From positions 32,226,764-32,290,763 of the forward strand of contig NC_090129.1 of the NCBI RefSeq assembly GCF_040581485.1: a stretch of DNA of 64,000 bases, in the 5' to 3' direction. The position numbers and the translations under genes are program-made. Numbering within the stretch: position 1 is the first letter of the stretch; each line of letters begins with the position of its first letter. The notes beneath the pieces were generated by a model. That model saw only the letters and a list, made by a program, of their open reading frames with translations, searched no databases and had not been told where the DNA came from. Below, one piece after another: positions 36,517-50,875 of the stretch. The stretch is from Linepithema humile. Taxonomy: Eukaryota > Arthropoda > Insecta > Hymenoptera > Formicidae.

Positions 36517-36545
36517 ACCTAGGACAGGCGCCACAACCGGTCACA
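36517..36545 (+). other. 5' UTR part of the first SDR coding exon
   Basis: An acceptor TTTATTTTGCAG ends at 36516, and 29 nt follow before ATG 36546. The gene therefore probably has at least one upstream non-coding exon that I cannot locate. Confidence 0.6.
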
Positions 36546-39500
36546 ATGGATGTTGAAACCGGGGCCGTTTTGGCCCTGCAGATATTGGCACTGTGCTCGA
36601 TAGTCGCAGCCCTGTTGGCCTATCTGATGCGACAATCCAGAAATGCCACCGACGAGTACGAGTCGCGTAACAAACGTCATGTACTCGTTACCAGCTGTGA
36701 TACATGCGTAGGCTTGCAGATCGCCCTTGCACTCTACGAAGCCGGCTACAAGGTAATAACGGTGGCCGCGTGGCTGTCATAAATTATCGGGCGGCATAAA
36801 CTTCACCATACGCTCTCGCCCCGTTGTGCCCGGGCCGCCGATATTCTCCGCGGTCGGTGAATATTCAAAATTGAACGAGAGCCGCGCTGCGAAGGCCGAA
36901 TGTGAAGTAACGGCTCGCCGCTTTATTGCGTGGGAACTGTGTTGAATTATTTTTTTTTTTATTGCCGACGGACGACAACATTGGAAACGTGAATAACGAC
37001 CTGACAAGTATTATATTATCGTAGTCAAGTGTGACTTCTTCTTGCATCTCTCGCGAGCGATAGTTAACGCTGTTAACTGGGTCAATGCGATTATCCGCAG
37101 TATTATTTAATCAGATTATTCATTCTTCTTTTTTTTTTTTTATTCGCAATTCGCTCACTCTGCCAAGAAAAGATTCTTATCATTGTTCGGGAATTAATCT
37201 TTATCCTCTCGTTCGCAAGATAAGAAATTAGTTTCGCAAATAGCCGTTTGGCATTCGGCCACGCGGGTATTAAAGTGGATAAGCGCCAGAGAGATGTCTT
37301 CGCGCGTCCGTTCTCTTTCTGCGGTTTTGCGGAATCTCTTTAACCGCGGCAGTCTTTACGGCCGGAGTTGTGAGCAGCAGCGCGCGAATGCGACGACAAC
37401 CGTTGAAACGCAATATCCCGCGGCCTTACGTCAGAATCCCTATTATCCCTTCGAGCGTGCAACATATTTCAGATTGTCGGAGTCCGGGCTCCAAATTAGT
37501 TTCCTCGTGTCAAGGGAGCGGAACATCGGTGAGCCCTTAAATCAGTCCTGCCGACAGTTTCCCGACAGGTATTCACGTATCACGGCGAGTATATCGTGTC
37601 ACCACTCAAGAGCGCAGCGCCGCCAAAGATTGCTATTGAAAGATAGATACTTGCCGAACAGACCGATTCCGCCTGGACAATAACTTATCAAGCGTTATCC
37701 ACGTCACGGATCTCGTGAAAGCTCGAATCAAATAGCAATATTACGTCTTCTATTAGTTCTCCGGAAGAATAATACACGTGCAACGCAATAATAACTATTC
37801 TTTGTCGTCCGTGAATAGTGTATTCTCGAAAATGTCAATTTAATACAATCGTTCTCTAAAATTTATCAATTAAATCAGTTTCATCGTTTGACAATGCATT
37901 ACGCTTTTGAACTTTTGAACATGTATTCAACATTGGACTAGTGTCTTCATTAATTCATTGACGATTCATAGATAATCAGCTTATTGAAAATTTGCTTATT
38001 CCCTTTAGCAAGTATTTTAATTAGGATCAAGCGATGAAATTTTCACGTACAAAGGGACAATTAATGTGGGTCACCTGCGCGTGTGGATTCCATTGTAGTT
38101 CGATTGTTCCGCGTATCTGAAATTCAAGCTTTGGATTACCTATTACCTTTTATGCACCAAGAGCCGCACGTATCAAAGGACCGCCATTGATTTGCATGAA
38201 ACCGTCAAAACGGTTTAACTGACCTTAATGATTAATAACTCAAAGGAAGATTAAGCAAATACGGCAGGAAACTCACAAAAATGTCACGTACAATATATAA
38301 CATTGAATAATTTCCAGCGGATGGACAGAATAGATAGAGCACGCTTCAATCAATTTACAATTTTTAAATAAAATTCCAAATTAATTCAATGATAAACAAG
38401 CCCAATAACAATAATTTATTCCTGAAAGGTTTGCTTCACATTCAATATTTGCTTTCAATCGTTTCATATTAAATATATTTTCTCCAATTTTAACGCAACA
38501 TAAATTTCATTCTAATTAGTCGAAATTGCATTTAGCAACAATTATTAGAACTTTCATCGAAATCGATCATAAAATTTTTCTCGACATTAAAGGCAGTGCG
38601 CAACTTGCTCAACAAATTTCAAGCTTTTTTCATTTCTCGTATTTAAGATCCAGTTCATCGGTCGCGAATGAGCTCGTGTGTCATTTAACATGACGTATCA
38701 GCGTCAAAGCATAACGCGATATCGAGCGGTGTCGATATGGCGCGTAATGGAGTGGCACGTGGAGAGAGCGTGGGTTTGCGGCGGCGGCGGCGACGGCGGC
38801 GAGCTTTCAAAACATAACGTGTAACACGTCGCGCGTTCCCTTCTTGCGACAGGTGTTCGCGGGTCTGCTGGACCCGGCAGGCGGCTCGCCGTCGGTCAAA
38901 ATCCTGAAGGCGGTCGAGCTGGAGCGGCAGAAAGAGAGCGAGCCCGGCGGTACGGACGACGGTGATTCGCAGCAGCCGGAAGTTGCGCGTGCCCGCGGCC
39001 AAATCGTGCCATTGGAGCTGGACCCGACGAGGGAGGATAGTTTGCGCGCCTGTCTGGACGCCGTCAGAGCGAAGCTTCCGGCCGGCGAGGATGGCAAGAC
39101 GATTTATGTTTCCCTCCCTCCCTTCCGGGTTTCTTCGGCTAATCGTTGAATAAAGTTAACCGGGAGATAAGCGCGTCTGTAGACCCGCCGTGCCGGCAAG
39201 ATAAATATTGAACTTCGCGACAGCTAACTTGAGGAGAGAATTGCGCGGAGAACAAATGGTTGTGAATTTTAATACACGAGACACGCTGATAATGAGATAT
39301 TAATCGAAATTAGCGTTTATTATCTCGACGGGATGTTATTGCACAGTAAGCCTATTTAGTGTGCGAGTCTTTCGTAATGTGCGAATTTTGTATTTATCTC
39401 TTGGAGTGTATCAACCGAAGAAATCAGGTGTCATACGTCGAGCGAGGTGGACTGGAAAACGAGTTTTCGGACGGGCGAAAGTTCTTTTCGATGTCACGTC

Positions 39501-42500
39501 TGCGAAACGGCTCTAACTACTCCCTCGTGTCAAAGAGATATTAGTCAACGTCGACCTGCTACGTGAATGATTCCCTTACGTGTAATCTACGTAGAAAGTA
39601 CATCGTCTATATAAATAATGCTTTTAATAGCTATGCTTTCTCCTCTGCATTTGCCTCAGTTTATAATTACTTCCTTGATGATGTTACGGATGTGCCGGAC
39701 GGTTATGTATAAAAGTTATTCTCGTATTAGTCGCGATATCAGTGATATATATTTTATGCGTATTCCAATTGTTCAAACGTTTCCTATTAATAATATTCTT
39801 CTATTAATAATTATCTCAAATTCTGTCGCGTATTATAAATCGTATGAAGCAAGCTTGATTTTACGCAAAATAATTTCATACCTATGCTTGGTTAAACAAT
39901 ACAGCAGTACAAAATACTTCATTCATTATGTAAATGTGTTTTCGTAATTTCAGTTCGCGTGAGAAATCGATGTTTAATATTACGCCAACATTTTACTTAA
40001 GAACACTATACGGATTTCATTCATATAGCACAAATAAGTTTATTAATATTATCTTATTTATCAATATTCCACTGATTAATTAAATTTAAAATAAATTATT
40101 TGTTTTAAATTAAAAAGTAAAAAAAAATGAGTTACAATGTGAAAACATTGCTCGTGAAAAATGGAATTTGTATTTCTCATAATTGTTATTCTCATAATTG
40201 AGAGAAACATCGGATCTACGTTTTTTTATTTGTATCATCTAAAAATATGATTTTTGTGACTGTTGTTTTGTTAGTATTTTTATCCAATTTTGCTTTGTTT
40301 AATTATCCGCACGAATATATCGTAATAACTAGACACATGCGGATCAAGAAAATTATTTTTCCATCTTGAATATAAGGCATTATGTAAGTTGTAACGAGCA
40401 TCAATTATTAATGTTCTCGAACAACTCCGATATTTATCCGGTCATGTATAAAGTCGCAAGTTTCTCTGCATTTAATTTCACTTTTATGCGACTTCATTAG
40501 TTCTATTGTCAGCTATCCGCGTGAAGCATCGATGAACTCTGAGAAATTCATCCCGCAGTTCAACTAATTGTAAATTTGATATTGAGCGGAGAATGTTTTA
40601 GGTACAGAATCAATGCCCGTTTTCATAATAATTCAAGCAGCTTGTTAGGTTCAATATAAAGTGCCTCGGGGCTTTATCGACATCGACTGAATAAATGTTG
40701 GTAAGGTTATCACGTGTAAGAGGAGAAAGTAGGTGAAATGAGTAAGTATTGAGTAAGATTTGCAAAAAAAATATTTAAAAATACAGACGTGGGGAATTTT
40801 AAATGAACTCGAGAGTTTAGTGAATTTTTAACTTTTTAACAATCTCAATAAGTTTATTATTTGATGTTAAACAATATAGTAATAGTAAAAGGCTAATAAT
40901 AGCCAAAATACCATTATTAATACGTCGGGATGCAAAAGAGATTACAAATCAACGCAGAATAATGCTACAGAAACGTTTCAATCTAATTTTCTATCTCTTT
41001 TCAGTCCGGTAGGATTGTGACCAGTAATTGTGATCACGTGCAAACACCGTGCGGCAGTGACCTAACAGGACTCGATGTTTACGAGTGATCACAATTACCG
41101 GTTACAACTCTCCCGGACTGAAGAGGGCCTAAAAATTGGGCTGAAACGTTCTGCAGCATTATTCCGTATCGATTTATAACATCTTTTGCGTCACCCGCGT
41201 TTTGGTTCTTATAGCTTTTTTTTCATTACAACATGTCACACTAATATTAATACATTAATGTATTTTAAATAAAAAATTTTAGAACTTGAAATAATTTTAT
41301 TGAAAGCAAACTCGGAGTTTGATCGAAATATTAGTATTTCTGAAAAATGTTTGATTTGAAATAATATTTATTAGCACTAATAATCACATTTTTTATTCTT
41401 TTTCATTAGCTTTCGTAAAATTTTCTTGATTTTTTGTCAGCTTTTAGACGAGCATTTGCATTCATATACATATTTGTCATAACGCACTCTCGCAAGAAAA
41501 GTGACACAAGTTGAAATTTGTTCGAATTTTATATTATGTGCGGATTGTGTTGTAAATACATCGGCCTTCAATGACAAGCAATTTCTCCTGAACAATTTTA
41601 TATTTCTCGCTTGTGTCATTTTTCTTGCGGGGGTGCGATAAATGATATGTATCTCACATGATATTCATATATAACACAACGGAAGTTTGGGTAATGGGAA
41701 AACACGAAAAAATAACATATCTCCATCACGTAGAATAAATAAGCACAGACGTCATATTCGTAGGTCTCCGCTATTCGTTATGTCCGCGAGTTTGTCGACG
41801 GCGAACGCGTTCGTCGCGAAAAATGAGGAGGCGCCGAATATATTATATTTACGCGACGTTGACACAGCTCCTACGTGGAAGTGCAGTGTCATTTTGTAAA
41901 TCATACTTCTGGATTGGAAATGCAATTTCAGGCGCTCGATATCAACCGTAATTATAGCGATTCCGCGCGGCATTTACTCGCGATCGCCCGTCACTCGCCG
42001 GCGCATAATGTTCCCATCAGCGCGAAACCGATACGACGAAATGGCCAAGTTTAGTAAAATAAACTTCCACCTACCTCGTTCCGCGCGCCTCGTCGGAGAC
42101 GATCGCTTTAAGTATGCCCAAGTACTGAACTTTACTTAATTGCAGGTCTCTGGGCAGTCGTGCACACGGGCGGCTTGGTTTTGCCGGGTGTCATAGAGAA
42201 GCAGACCAGCTCGATGTGGGAATCTATGCTGCGCCATAACTTGGTCGCCCCGTTGAGAACAGCCAGAGTATTCATCCCTCTCCTGCGCATTAAGAGAGGT
42301 TCGTTGAATGTATTTATCGAAATCTTCAAGTTAAAGAAGCCATTGTCCGCCGCTACTCAAAAGTTCCCCATTTTGCGCGAAGAGAGATAATTGCTTTTCG
42401 ACTAACGAGAAAAATTTTGAGATTGCACCGCGAATGTCGATTAAGATCTTTTAATTAACGTAAAAAGCTAAAATTTTTGCTGTAAAAATTGTACTTTGAT

Positions 42501-44085
42501 TCTTCTGATAAAAATTTCTTACACTCTAATATACTTAAATTTATAAAAAATAACGCGTCATATAGTATGTGTTACTTTTTCTGACTACTTTTTGTTAATT
42601 AGAAGAATTAAAATTATAATTTTATTAATGTCAATAATCATGTCATTATTAAAATCTTACACTATTGCAATTCACTTTTGAAGACACAAAGATTAGAAAA
42701 GTAGAAATTCTTGCTATAAAATTTATATTTTAATTGTTCTAAAAAGCTTCCTATAATCTAATATATTTCAGAAATAACATATCGCACATTAACAATCAAA
42801 TTGCTGTTAAAGTATTGCTTTATTACAATCCACTTTTGAAAACAGAAAACTAGAAAAATATTTAATCAACTTTGATAAATATTGTCAAGATTTTGAAAGA
42901 AAACAATTTCTGAATAATAATCTATAATAAAGAATGGAAAAGTCCACATCGAGTTATGTAAAAGTCGAGATTTCTCCGCCGGAGACTGGGTTAATGAGAA
43001 ATTCGTTCGCTTCCCGCGAAAGAATGAGTTGCTCCTTTAAAAGCCACGGTAATGCACAATGGCATGTTTGTGGCGTGGTCGCGCACAAAGTAAAACAACG
43101 GCAGGACTGATAATTCACTGGTAGTGAAACCGCATTCATTCTTTAAGCGGCTTATTGAAAATGTCTTGTTTCCTCTAAAGGCCGCATCGTCCTTTTGGGC
43201 GACGCCGAGACGAGCTACGGCAGCCAGGCGGGCTCCGGACTGGTGGCGTTCAGCGCATCCCGCAAAGCCGTGGAGGGTGCCGCCGAGGCGTTAAAAAGCG
43301 AATTACATTCCTCGGGCGTCGACGTCGTGCTACTCAAACCGCCGCCAGTGAATCCCTTCGTTCTTTATGCATCGCCCGTTCTCAAGACGTAAGACCCCCG
43401 CCGAGTATCAGTTTATGACGGCTTGCTTCCGCGGGCTAACAAAGACGTTAAGTCGGTTACTGGCTGGCAGGCAGGCAGGCAGGCAGGCAGGGTGGCAGGC
43501 AGGCGGGCGGGCGGGCGGGCGAGCGGGGCTCGCCGGGCATCGCGTCCGATTACTGCCGAAAGTTTCACGAGCTGCTTTCGCGGTTTCGAAACTCGCTCTC
43601 TCGTGCAATTCTCGTTCGGTAATTCCGATTTTACAGAGATCGAATCGTTATTCCGCATTCAGAGCCGTGTTCAAAGCCATTGTTCGTCAATTATTTGTTT
43701 TTGAAACGCGATAATTGAGAATATCGTTGATCAGTTTCCATTATTAATCAAATTTTGACAAATGAGGGAAAATGTTAATTTTGTCTATGGACAACTAGAG
43801 CTATAACCATCGCGTCAGAGAGCGTTGAATATTTCAGGGCTTTTAAAGCCTCGTCCGCCTGCTACGCATATGCATCGCCGTTCACAATGAAAACTTGGTT
43901 GTTACAAAAAGTGTTTAATTATTTGCAGAAATGACGTGGAGTCGGGCGTAACGGCTTCGGAGGGGACGTGGACCGCCCCGTTGTCGATTCACTCCGTGCA
44001 GAACACTCTGATTCCTGCGATCGCAACGTCGTGCCCGCTAAACGTTTACGACATGTCCGTCAAGCCAAGAATCTTCTGTCGATAA
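36546..44085 (+). CDS. Divergent short-chain dehydrogenase/reductase-like protein, 321 aa, five exons
   Basis: Exons are 36546-36752, 38853-39093, 42146-42298, 43181-43388 and 43929-44085, and phases agree at every junction. The N-terminus has a hydrophobic segment (about 7-27), then RHVLVTSCDTCVG at the Rossmann turn (49-56 = TSCDTCVG), VFAGLLDP, LELDPTREDSL, LWAVVHTGG (151-159), RIVLLGDAETSYG and FSASRK (224-229), and LKPPPVNPF. The order and spacing match the membrane-anchored SDR9C/hydroxybutyrate- or retinol-dehydrogenase-like family. The usual TGxxxGxG, NNAG, YxxxK and PG motifs read TSCDTCVG, HTGG, FSASR and PP here, so ordinary oxidoreductase activity is doubtful. An acidic insertion occupies about 90-118. 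Intron 2 has a GC donor. Exon 3 ends at the weak donor GTTCGT. The open frame and consistent splicing argue against a pseudogene. A relation to insect shroud- or CG8888-type SDRs is possible but not shown. Confidence 0.82.
39094..42145 (+). other. SDR intron 2 with a GC-AG border
   Basis: Exon 2 must end in phase 1 to join exon 3 (CAG|GTCTCTGGG read as G-LW). The matching donor is GATG|GCAAGA at 39094. The nearest GT downstream would break the frame. The intron carries the inverted-repeat element at 40921-41200. Confidence 0.7.
40921..41200. mobile_element. MITE-like element with about 115-bp inverted arms
   Basis: The left arm starts CGTCGGGATGCAAAAGAG and includes GAATAATGCTACAG, TTCAGTCCGG and GTAATTGTGATCAC. 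The right arm is its inverse, with CGGGTGACGCAAAAGATG, GAATAATGCTGCAG and the same GTGATCACAATTAC. About 50 bp separate the arms. No ORF. It lies in SDR intron 2. A target-site duplication is not clear. Confidence 0.8.
43461..43526. repeat. (GGCA)n/(GGCG)n tetranucleotide tract
   Basis: Repeated GGCA units pass into GGCG units in SDR intron 4, about 75 bp after exon 4. ORFs made of alternating small residues across it are repeat artefacts. Confidence 0.9.
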
Positions 44086-44436
44086 TCTCGTTCGGCTGAA
44101 CGGAAGAAGATCGCAAGATTGTAATAACATCGTGTACTGTTCGACTGATGCGCGCGCGTTTATGCAATACGCGGGAACAATGGGGGCATGGAAAATATGA
44201 TACACGCGTGTCTTTCTGTGGTGTCATTTACGCGCTGACACGTCATTCCGCGTGCCCTAAAGCGTCGTGAGCAGCGTTCTTTTTTTCTGTTTGGCGGCAG
44301 GCAACGAGTTTTCTGCGTATGAATGTTGCGTGTCATTCTTTCACACTTGTTCCGAGCGGTATCAATTTTGCATTCTCGCTTTTGTATCGCATCCATTTTG
44401 CATTGCATCCACATTTCGTATTGATTCGAGATGTTT

Positions 44437-44442
44437 AATAAA
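44437..44442 (+). terminator. Possible polyadenylation signal of the SDR gene
   Basis: AATAAA about 350 nt after the stop codon; it is the first canonical signal I see downstream. Confidence 0.4.
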
Positions 44443-47400
44443 ACAACCAATAATCTTCACCACTCGCAAAATAAGTCGCATTATAGACGACTCTTAATTT
44501 TTCGCTCCTTTCATCTCCTTTTCCTTCAAAGTTGTAATGCGATTTATATTGTAAAAATAAAATTCTCCCATAAATAACCGTTATACCCTCGTATATTTTG
44601 AAACTACGTATTGATGCGCTTATCTTCGACTGAAATGTTTTCATATTTGATTGCGTTGTAATTTTGCGAAATTTAAGAAAAGTAGAAATGCAAAATGTCT
44701 CGGACAAAACCTTTTGGCGTATAATGTACATTTTTCTCGATTTTTATATGTATAAATGCTTAAGGATATAAGTTGTATAATTTTAAGAAACAAACACATA
44801 TGTAAAGAAGAAATTTGTGTTTAACATTAATACGTTATGTTTGAGGTCTCTTTTTAAAGTATTTTTTACATTTTAAGTATACTTTATAACTAGCATTAAC
44901 ATAAAAATTTATTTTGCATCATAAAAGATTCTTCCAACTCTTTTAATATGAAATACTTTGTCCTCAAAAGACACTTGCTGTGGACACAGAGCGTATATAT
45001 ATCTTAATTTATGGATTCAGTTTATCGACTACTTCGTGTTTTTACACTGCCAAATGAGTTAAAATTGTACAAAGTATGTCTGTAACATTTCTTCGCATCT
45101 TTAAATGCGACAAAATTACAAATGTTTTGTTTCTGAACTGTGCTTATAGAATTATAAATGTATCCGCATAAAAGAAATATGTATTTGTAAAGTATAATTA
45201 AAATTCAAAAGTTTTGAAAATAAATTTATTTCTTAGGTAAAAATAATTCTGTTTAATAAGAGCGTAATTAACATATACGAATGCTATGGTTATATTAAGA
45301 TAAAATAAAGACTAATGAGTGTGCAATATGCTGTTGCGTGCAATCGCATGTAACATTAATAACATTTATGTATATAAAAATATGTGTATAAAGTAATATG
45401 AAAAGGTTTATAGCGATGCTTTATTATCCAATTTATCGTTTAGCTGGTAATAGGAACATTTGAAACTCGGTTGTAATTCGTGTTTGTACTGCTTTCTGCA
45501 TAAAAATAACAATTTTAAGTACGTGGCTTTTAGCATGCTTTTAGTATAAAACTTATGACTCTCCCCGAGATAAATATACAAGAAATGTGAGCTGCTGCTT
45601 CACTCGAAATTACGTTCGTTACCTATAGCTTAAAAAGTAAAATACATGACAAAATTTAAGCCAGTACGATCTGTATAGTTGTGGCTAGAGAATATTCTAA
45701 ACGTGCGTGTGCACTTTTGTCAAATGATTATATTTTTGTCATTACACAGAAAGAATATTTTACGCGAACACTCGATACTCTTTGTATCTTTGATGTGCGT
45801 AATTTTCATAACTTCGACCGTTATTATGTACAGAAAATGAGACGATTCATTGGAACGAAATATTCTCTCATATTAAACATTGTTCAATCCGCGTCGCATT
45901 TTCCAACTGTCAGTCCATTTTATAATCTGCCCACGGTCGTAATTATTCTGTTCGCGATACACAACTGGCAGTAATTAGAAGCTGCATATGTATTACCTTT
46001 TGCGTCGGTGATGGTAGTTCCATCACGAGTTTCACGAATAACTCGGCAGACTGCATCGTGAATAATTAATTTGTATGTAACTTGCCGCGCGATGCGAATA
46101 ATAAAATTTCGAAGTAAGATTAACGCGGGCGCATAATGTTCCATGCATATACATCAGATGTAAGTAATATCGCTCGTTATCGCGCCGCCGTGACTGCAGC
46201 GCGCTGGAAATTAACTGATCCGCCTGTCGCTTCTGAGTTTTGCACGGGATTGGGAAAGCGATGTCACCGGAAAATTGCGCGGGACAAAAACGAGTCGGAG
46301 TAATCGAAAAAATCCGCTTGCGCGCTTTCTCCGCTGTTCCCGGCGAGAGGACGAACAAAAATCTGCGCACCGCGCTGCAATCGAAGAATTGCGTTACTTT
46401 TACAGCGGCGCGGGGATGAAAAACATTGATTGACCATTTCGGCAATTGGCGTGTAATGAGACGGTAATTTCACAAGGCATCGTCGATCGTATACGACAAC
46501 GTATCTCGGAAAGTACCAAAAAAGGTTTATAACAACACTCACTGAAATACTTGAAAAAAAAGCGCATATTTATCGAATATAATACTGACGTAATGAATGT
46601 TCTCTCACTTGAATCACTTAAATGTGTACACTTCGAGAGACTACGTAATCAAATTGTGTAATAAATCAAGATTAATCAATAAATATCTCGAATAATGTTC
46701 ACATTTTCTTTTCAAATTTTAGTTAACCGATTGCGATCAACAAATTTTATTCTGCTTGACATAATTGACGTAATTAAATGCAAATCTGTAATTGTATTGA
46801 ATTATTTTCCATCGTCAATATTTAAAAAAATAAAAGTTCGAATATTGTGTTTTATTAATACGATTTCATTTATCGCTTGCCACTACTATACAAATCATTT
46901 CTCGAATTCGCGAGCATGATTGGCCACTTCAGCCAAAAATTATTGCCAGGCTCATTAATAATCGTGCACAAAATTCATCACTCCGACAAAAGATATTGTT
47001 GTTAATCATTCCGTTAAAGCAGATATTTGACGTACAAGCTCATTGATAAATTACAATCCCATTATTGACGCGCATATCACGAGTGCATGCCAGTCGAAAA
47101 TGCAATGAGTTATCAATAGTCTATATTGCAATAGCCGATATCCTGCTATTCAATCGACACACCTTGACACTTATTTGTTCTCGTGTCTACAATCTCTGCT
47201 TTATTACTTAATTTCGTAACCATACAATTTTCTTAATTTTTTTAAAAATCAATAATACTCAATTGCAACGACGAGCTATGAATTTACCAATTACAAGGCA
47301 GTGACAAAGTACTTCGTACACCGTGTAATTTTCAAAGAATCATCATCGCTTCCACGACTTGGTCACATCTCTTACTCTGCGGTATCAGAACCAACCGCGG

Positions 47401-50400
47401 GATTCTACAAACGAATTAATAGTTAGAAGGGAGTTTTTTTCACGCTCGAGGGTTGCTATAAAACAATCCTTTGGTTGCCGAGAGCAGTTCACCGGCGGTT
47501 TTCGTAAAGGAAGAAACATGGGCTTTGTAAACCAAAGTCGATGGTGCAGTATTCGATATCGTAAGTTGATACGCCGCGGGCACGGACGGGGCGTATTACC
47601 CGGGGCGCTCTGGCGCAACGGAAATTCGTGTTGTACGAGGTCGACCGAAGGTATGCACACGTCGTTTATAATTACGTATTCTCGCGCAACAAAACTGTGG
47701 AAGTGTGTTGCATCTTTTGTGAGCGCGTTACGCCGCTGACGTCGCAATAATTGCACGTCCCAGAAAGTATTACTATGGAAACGTTATACAACGCGAGAGT
47801 TGCCGCGCGCTGAATAATTTTTAGTTCTATGTAACCGTTAAATAATAATTAAAGCAAGAATATAATATGTCGATGCAATAAATTGTATTAAAATGGCGAT
47901 TATAAATTCAAGCATTTGAACAATAAATGTATTAAAACTTTATTATAAATGGTAATTGCAATATCGCGCTAACTAAAATAACAGCATTAATGTTCTTCCA
48001 GTAATTACCGGCTTTGAACAAAAAATAGCGCTTTTTAGAAAATTTCGCATATTTGAAGATATCCTCGAATAAAAAATCACAAAGTGCTTTTTAACGCCGT
48101 AATTAGAAAAATAGTGTGTTCTTAATTAAGGCTATATATCCTTAATTAAAGCTTTCAGTTTTCTTGCTTATAATGCTTGCACAATATGCAATGCTTCCTT
48201 TTGAGGTGAATATTACAAAATGGAAGCTTAAAAAACACTATCGTAAAGCGTTTCCTTTAACGAAAAAAAACCACACAATATTATCCATTTTCATAAAATT
48301 ATTTAGAAAGCGTTATAACATATATTTATTGATCTCTCGCTCTCTGCAGAGATGTCTCACTTTTATTTTTATAAATTAAGTGCATCGAAAATTTAAATAA
48401 AAAAATTATACGCTCAAAATAGAAACTGAACATAATAATTTCGAGCAATAATCGAGAAATGCCGACTAAAAATATTATAAAGTCTGGTAAATATATGATA
48501 AAGCCGCTAACTTCACCTCGCCAGGAATTTCCTGAATGGTACATTTTATCGCGAAAGAGTCCTGAAGCTCTCTCGCTCTTTGATATCCAATTTGCGGGAA
48601 GTGGACGGATATTAACCTTTCATGATCTCGCCCGGGCAAAGAACTACACGTATAACGTGAAGAATAACACGAAGAGGGTTCAGCACTTTTACCTGGCCGC
48701 GGGCGAGGACGCGGGCTCCCGGCCCTCGCAACCCGTACGATCGATCCAATTTCAAGTTTCGCCGATCTCATCGACCGAAGGGGCGGACCGCAGCTTCCAT
48801 AAAACGAATCGCCGGAGCCGCGTCGCGCCGAACAAAGTATCACACAGTCGTGACCGTAAAGTACGAGCGCGGCGTGTTTCGGAGGTCTTTATGTGGACGG
48901 TAAAAGCGTCTCGGCGGGTCCGTTCTGTGGGTGCACATATTCCGTGGGCGCGAGAAAATAATGGCCGGGCTTTTTTTCTGACACAATTTTCCATTACACG
49001 CCGCAGCGACGGCCGACACGAGGAAAATGAATTCTGTCCCGCGCACACGTGATCACCCTTCGATTAGAGATTTAAGAGATTAACTTTTCCAATTATTCGC
49101 GGCCACCGATTTGCCTTTAACAGCGAGCGATACGTCGACGAGCGCGGCGTTGTGTCGGCCGCTTTACATAATGCTTATAAGCTTTCCTTTACGGAAATTG
49201 ATCGTTCTTAAGATATACATAGAAGATGCAGCAGCGGGTGAGTGTTCTGAAGAATAATTCATAAAAGAAATGTCGAAAAGAAAATTTACACGCAATTATC
49301 CTCGCATTTTCTAACAGATTAAAAAAAATAACACCTTGAGACATGTGAGTTAATTTTTTGTTTTTGTATTCATTAAAAAACGATTCTTAACATAAATTGA
49401 TATTTCACACATTGCCACTTATTGCCGTAAAAAATATTAATCTGAAAACTGATACTTTTTTTCTGGCATTACGTAAAGGCATAAAGCAATTTTATTTATC
49501 GACACTATTTATCGGTCACTGTAGAACATCGATACAACACCGGTGATCCGCACAACGTTGATCTGGCGCGCAACGCAACTCGATCTCGCGCTCTTAATTA
49601 GAATTTCGAAGTAATTGGATACCTGGCCTTGCTCTTAATTAGAACTAGGAAGAAACAGGTCCGTTTCTTGCCCGGTCTTGCGGACTGTTAGCTAGGTACA
49701 TCCGCCACTTTTCCGGCGCAACTCGGTAAAAACGCGAAGACCCTTCGCGGTCGCTCGTATCCGCGCGCGCCTGTTGAATTTAATTGTAAGTGATACGAAG
49801 GGGGGGATGAGAGTTTATTACGCTTTTGCCGGGAAAAGCTCCCTGGCGAAGCCAGCGCGAATGAAATGCGCGGGGGCTTACGAAGCTTCACTATCCCGAT
49901 ACAGCGTACCTGGAAAACGCGCAAATATCTACGTGAACGCAAATTTAATTGAAATGTATAGTCACATGAGTTCCTATTATATTTTCATTTAATGTAAATG
50001 CTAGTCTTTCGCTGTGTACGTGGAATATCACATATTTGACAGCGATAAAAATATTGCTCCGATAGAAGTGCCATGAATTATGTAGAATAAATTTTCAATC
50101 TCTTACTGCAGCGGAAAAATTAATTAAAAAATTTTAATTAACTATCCGATTTACTAAGTCATTAAATATGCTTCTAAATTTTAGCCTCGCTTATATTCTT
50201 ATATATTTTAGATATATTCAGATGTGTCCACCGATATTTCGAGACCTATAATGTTACACTTTTATATCAAGATAATAAAAAAAAAAAATTATAAGTTAAC
50301 GACATCAATTGATGAATCTCATTAAAGCATTGATTTTAATGAACCGTGCGGATATTAATTATTTTTCTTTTGCTGCGAATATTGTGAAAAATATGTGACT

Positions 50401-50875
50401 GACAGAATAGATATATGATAAAAGATCTCCACATCAAGAGTCCATCAATGTAGAATCATCAGAAAAGATCTTTCTAATTTTCGAGGGAAAAATTTTCTTC
50501 TAGAATTCGCTTTACCGCAATCGCGGTAATGTCATTACATCAAAATGAACGGGTCCACCTCGCACGAGTTTCTGCTGACCGAATGCCGCGAGCATTGACC
50601 GATCGCTCTCATCAGCACGCCGCAACATGTTTTTATCCAATCACGTACTCGCGCAGCACTCCGACCTCTCGAGTCAGCAGCGCGACGAACCGTTGCGGAG
50701 GATCCCGGACTGCCGAAAAGCAGAAGGAAGTGCAAAATTCGCTGCACGGGACGAGAGAGCAGAAAGGGGCTGCGAGCCGAAATTTCGTGTCCGCTCGTTG
50801 AACAATCGCAGCAAACGGGATTTGCTCGTTCTATAAGGAGATCGGTTAGCCATTGTGTTACTGACCCGGGGCCCT

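Noticed and set aside
43367..43714. ORFs with AGRQAGRQ- or PACLPACL-type repeats
   Set aside because: They are translations of the (GGCA)n/(GGCG)n tract in SDR intron 4.
48459..49052. 197-codon ORF from an ATG in a GC-rich patch
   Set aside because: The Arg/Ser-rich product has no recognisable domain or signal peptide. Similar-length frames exist on the opposite strand.
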